DNA of 64,000 bases, from NCBI RefSeq assembly GCF_002269255.1, contig NZ_CP022823.1:2790001-2854000 (forward strand). The letters are read 5' to 3'. A program made the position numbers and the translations under genes. Below, piece by piece: positions 62,022 through 64,000 of this stretch; the stretch's first letter is position 1, and every line of letters starts with the position of its first letter. Under the pieces are notes generated by a model, which saw nothing but the letters and a program-made list of their open reading frames with translations, made no database searches and was not told where the DNA came from. The stretch comes from Klebsiella quasivariicola (lineage in GTDB: Bacteria; Pseudomonadota; Gammaproteobacteria; Enterobacterales; Enterobacteriaceae).

Positions 62022-62077
62022 GGCAGGCGGCGCCGCATGAGGCGCCGCGGTTCAGGCGATATGTTTGCTACCAGGCA
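61838..62077 (+). repeat. Right direct repeat flanking the T6SS island
   Basis: Second copy of the repeat at 60015-60256, in direct orientation (218 bp about 97% identical, then a short gap, then TTTGCTACCAGGCA at 62064-62077). It continues directly into the end of the 32-aa minus-strand gene, which probably represents the undisturbed ancestral order. Confidence 0.9.
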
Positions 62078-62166
62078 AGATGATGCACCAGCGAGAGATC
62101 CCAGGCCGTAGCCAATAGCGAAAGAAACATAATCAGATTGACCACTGTTTCCAGACGTTTTTCCAT
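62068..62166 (-). CDS. 32-aa single-helix membrane protein
   Basis: Minus-strand ATG at 62166 preceded by CAGGAGAAATAACG, a strong ribosome site. The peptide begins MEKRLETVVNLIMFLSLLAT and ends with LVHHLAW-stop: one helix with a basic N-terminus, the layout of regulatory small inner-membrane proteins. Its stop sits in the right direct repeat, and the same final codons (GCC TGG TAG) terminate hcp on the left side. Not recognised as a named protein. Confidence 0.6.
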   Translation of the reverse strand: MEKRLETVVNLIMFLSLLATAWDLSLVHHLAW

Positions 62167-62230
62167 CGTTATTTCTCCTGAGCCTGTTCCCCCTGTTATA
62201 GCGGGAAAAGCTTAACAACTTCTTATCGCT

Positions 62231-62677
62231 TCAGGACGTCAGCGTGATCCTGTAGCGCACGTAATCGTCCGCCGGGGTAAATTCATCATACAGATGGCGA
62301 GCAGGATTATCGCGGCGGGTATGCCAGTACAGACGCGACCAGCCTTTGTCCGCCCCTTCGCTTTGTAATGCCTTAATCATGGTTCTGGCAATGCCTTGTC
62401 CCCTGAATGCAGGGTCGACGAACAGATCCTCAAGATAACAGATCGGTGTAGTGACCCAGGTTCCCTCATGCAGAACGCAAATCGCGAAGCCCAACACTGC
62501 GTCATCTACCACGGCCACCCTGCCCAGCAGCGGGGAGTTCATGTCCAACATCCGCTGCCATGTGGCTTCGGTCACCTCTTCCGGCTGCGGGCTGCCGTAA
62601 AAGCGGGTATAGCCTTCCCACAGCTGAAGCCATTCGGCTTTGTCGTGCGGCCGTATTTCCCGGATATCGATGACCAT
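62231..62677 (-). CDS. GNAT-family N-acetyltransferase
   Basis: 148 aa from ATG 62677, chosen because AAGGAAACTGGC lies just upstream; the frame extends to 62785 without support. GNAT pattern: IDIREIRPHDKAEWLQLWEGY, YLEDLFVDPAFRGQGIARTMIKAL (the acetyl-CoA binding Q/RxxGxG/A loop) and W-HTRRDNPARHLYDEF. Transfers acetyl to an unknown amine. Confidence 0.9.
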   Translation of the reverse strand: MVIDIREIRPHDKAEWLQLWEGYTRFYGSPQPEEVTEATWQRMLDMNSPLLGRVAVVDDAVLGFAICVLHEGTWVTTPICYLEDLFVDPAFRGQGIARTMIKALQSEGADKGWSRLYWHTRRDNPARHLYDEFTPADDYVRYRITLTS

Positions 62678-62898
62678 GCCAGTTTCCTTACAGATGAATG
62701 AATTAGCCTGCGAACATTGGCAGGAAATATGTGTTAAGGCCATTATTTTCCTGCGCAGATATTTGTTCAAGCGACTTCGCGGCAATTCTTGGTTTAGGGA
62801 GCGCGATTTGGCACTAAAAAGCCTTTTGCAGCGGGGCCGACAACCGGCTTAGTGAGAGCTATATAAAAGTATGTTGTAACTAATTAAAAGGCGATTCA

Positions 62899-62916
62899 AC
62901 CCGGCCGTAGCCGGGT
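62899..62916 (-). terminator. Terminator-like hairpin after uxaB
   Basis: 7-bp perfect stem ACCCGGC/GCCGGGT with a 4-nt loop. Read on the minus strand it lies 16 bp past the uxaB stop and is followed within about 15 bp by CCTTTTAATT. It probably ends the uxaB transcript. Confidence 0.55.
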
Positions 62917-62931
62917 GAACGTGGTGCGCAA

Positions 62932-64000
62932 TTAGCACAAAGGCTTGACGGCGTCGCGCATACCGCGGGTCAGGATAGCGTCAAGGTCAGTGGTGACCTG
63001 CTCCACCAGTCCGGGGATCTGGCTCAGGTCCTGCTCCCAGTGAGCCTCCACGCTGAGCACGGCGGTAACCAGCTCGCGGGTACTCATCTGGCCATCGCGA
63101 TGGCGGGCCCACAGCGTTTGATAGCGGGTCATCCAGTCGGCATCATCCTGTACCGGATAGCTTTCACCCTGCCGCTCTCCCCGATAGAAGGCGATCAGCG
63201 CCGCGAGGGCAAAGGTCAGGCGCGGCGGTAATACCCCCTGCGCTTTCTGCCCTGCCAGCAGCTGCGGCAGAATACGAGTGCGGTACTTGGTCATGCCGTT
63301 AAGGGCGATAGAGAGCAACTGATGTTTAATATAGGGATTACGGAAGCGCCCGGTCACCGCGCTGGCGAAGGATGCCAGCTCATCGCGCGGCAGATCCAGC
63401 ACCGGAATAATCTCGTCATAAATGGCCTTTTCGACAAACGCACAAATCTCCGCGTCGTTCATCGCCTCACCGACGGTGTCGATCCCGGCCTGGAAGGCCA
63501 CCGGCACCAGCGCGGTATGCGCGCCGTTGAGGATAGCCACTTTGCGCTCTTTATACGGCTTGATATCGTCCACAATGCGCACATTGAGCGCCAGCTTATC
63601 GAGACGCAGCTCGGTCGCCAGCGAGGCAGGCCCCTGGATTACGAACAGGTAGAAATGCTCGGCGGTATCAAGGAAGGCGTCTTTATAGCCGGTCTGAGCC
63701 TCAAGGGCCGCTACTTCATCGCGCGGATAACCGGTCACGATGCGATCCACCAGCGTCGAACAGAAGGTGTTCGCTGAGGTCAGCCAGGCGATAAACGCCT
63801 GCGGCAGTTCCCATTCGGCGGCATAGCGTAGCACCAGCGCCTGCAGCGCCTCGCCGTTATAATCAATCAGTTCGCAGGGAATAATCACCCATCCCTTGTC
63901 GGCCGCGCCAGCGAAATGCTGATAGCGTTCAAACAGCAGACGCGTCAGTTTCGCCGGATAGCTGACCGGCGGCGCGTCGTCAAAACGATCCCCGGCATGA
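62932..64000 (-). CDS. uxaB: Tagaturonate reductase (altronate oxidoreductase), 5' end beyond window
   Basis: Minus-strand reading frame runs from the edge of the window to the stop at 62932, at least 355 codons; the N-terminal part is missing. Matches E. coli UxaB closely: HAGDRFDDAPPVSYPAKLTRLLFER, IIPCELIDYNGEAL, FCSTLVDRIVTGYPRDE, VDDIKPYKERKVAILNGAHTALVPVA (the catalytic Lys/His segment of the mannitol-dehydrogenase family) and AVTGRFRNPYIKHQLLSIALNGMTKYRTRILPQLL. It reduces tagaturonate to altronate with NADH in galacturonate catabolism. Confidence 0.95.
   Translation of the reverse strand, partial: HAGDRFDDAPPVSYPAKLTRLLFERYQHFAGAADKGWVIIPCELIDYNGEALQALVLRYAAEWELPQAFIAWLTSANTFCSTLVDRIVTGYPRDEVAALEAQTGYKDAFLDTAEHFYLFVIQGPASLATELRLDKLALNVRIVDDIKPYKERKVAILNGAHTALVPVAFQAGIDTVGEAMNDAEICAFVEKAIYDEIIPVLDLPRDELASFASAVTGRFRNPYIKHQLLSIALNGMTKYRTRILPQLLAGQKAQGVLPPRLTFALAALIAFYRGERQGESYPVQDDADWMTRYQTLWARHRDGQMSTRELVTAVLSVEAHWEQDLSQIPGLVEQVTTDLDAILTRGMRDAVKPLC

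Overview
The window looks like a chromosome segment from the Klebsiella pneumoniae complex (Enterobacterales). It is mostly GC-rich. It carries the Klebsiella-type hpx oxidative purine pathway next to recognisable enterobacterial genes (hipBA, digH, tam, uxaB), plus a chaperone-usher fimbrial operon and a GH4/PTS alpha-glucoside system. No rRNA, tRNA, CRISPR array or intact transposon was seen. All names come from reading motifs and recalled family sequences; no database search was run.

Layout. (1) 1-4.0 kb: two partial copies of the same ISNCY-like insertion sequence, in the same orientation, bracket a cargo of a LysR regulator, an iron alcohol dehydrogenase and an SDR oxidoreductase. (2) 4.0-7.0 kb: a gene-poor stretch, a second-type GAPDH and a GlxA-like regulator. 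(3) 7.0-14.1 kb: an envelope module of MipA/OmpV protein, OmpR-type regulator, sensor kinase, membrane-fusion protein and RND pump. (4) 14.3-18.6 kb: alpha/beta hydrolase, 3-hydroxyisobutyrate-dehydrogenase-like enzyme, LysR and a TSUP exporter. (5) 18.6-25.0 kb: two sugar loci, namely GntR/EIICB/6-phospho-alpha-glucosidase and an MFS sugar porter overlapping a lone mannitol-type EIIA. (6) 25.3-30.5 kb: small membrane proteins, a Fur-box-associated IroE-like esterase, a PAS-GGDEF-EAL gene split by an in-frame amber codon, and a ParD-like/methionine aminopeptidase pair.

(7) 30.7-36.3 kb: fimbrial cluster (pilin, chaperone, usher, tip adhesin and a divergent pilin-like gene). (8) 36.4-39.4 kb: digH with an abnormal start region, then hipBA behind four operators spaced exactly 28 bp apart. 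(9) 39.5-46.3 kb: hpxT-hpxQ-hpxP, hpxO, hpxR and hpxD-hpxE for hypoxanthine-to-allantoin oxidation, followed by a NepI-like efflux pump. (10) 47.5-59.9 kb: AraC and LysR regulators, glyoxalase-like and cupin proteins, an oxygenase joined to a methionine-type ABC importer, nitronate monooxygenase, a 130-bp REP tandem array, MFS, tam, and a CMD/tautomerase pair.

(11) 60.2-62.1 kb: an AT-rich three-gene orphan T6SS island (unknown 238-aa protein, 64-aa two-helix membrane protein, Hcp) lies between two roughly 97% identical 218-bp direct repeats copied from the end of the tautomerase gene. Its junction appears to supply the last codons of hcp. This is the best candidate in the window for an undescribed system. 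(12) 62.2-64.0 kb: a GNAT acetyltransferase and the 3' part of uxaB, which runs off the window.
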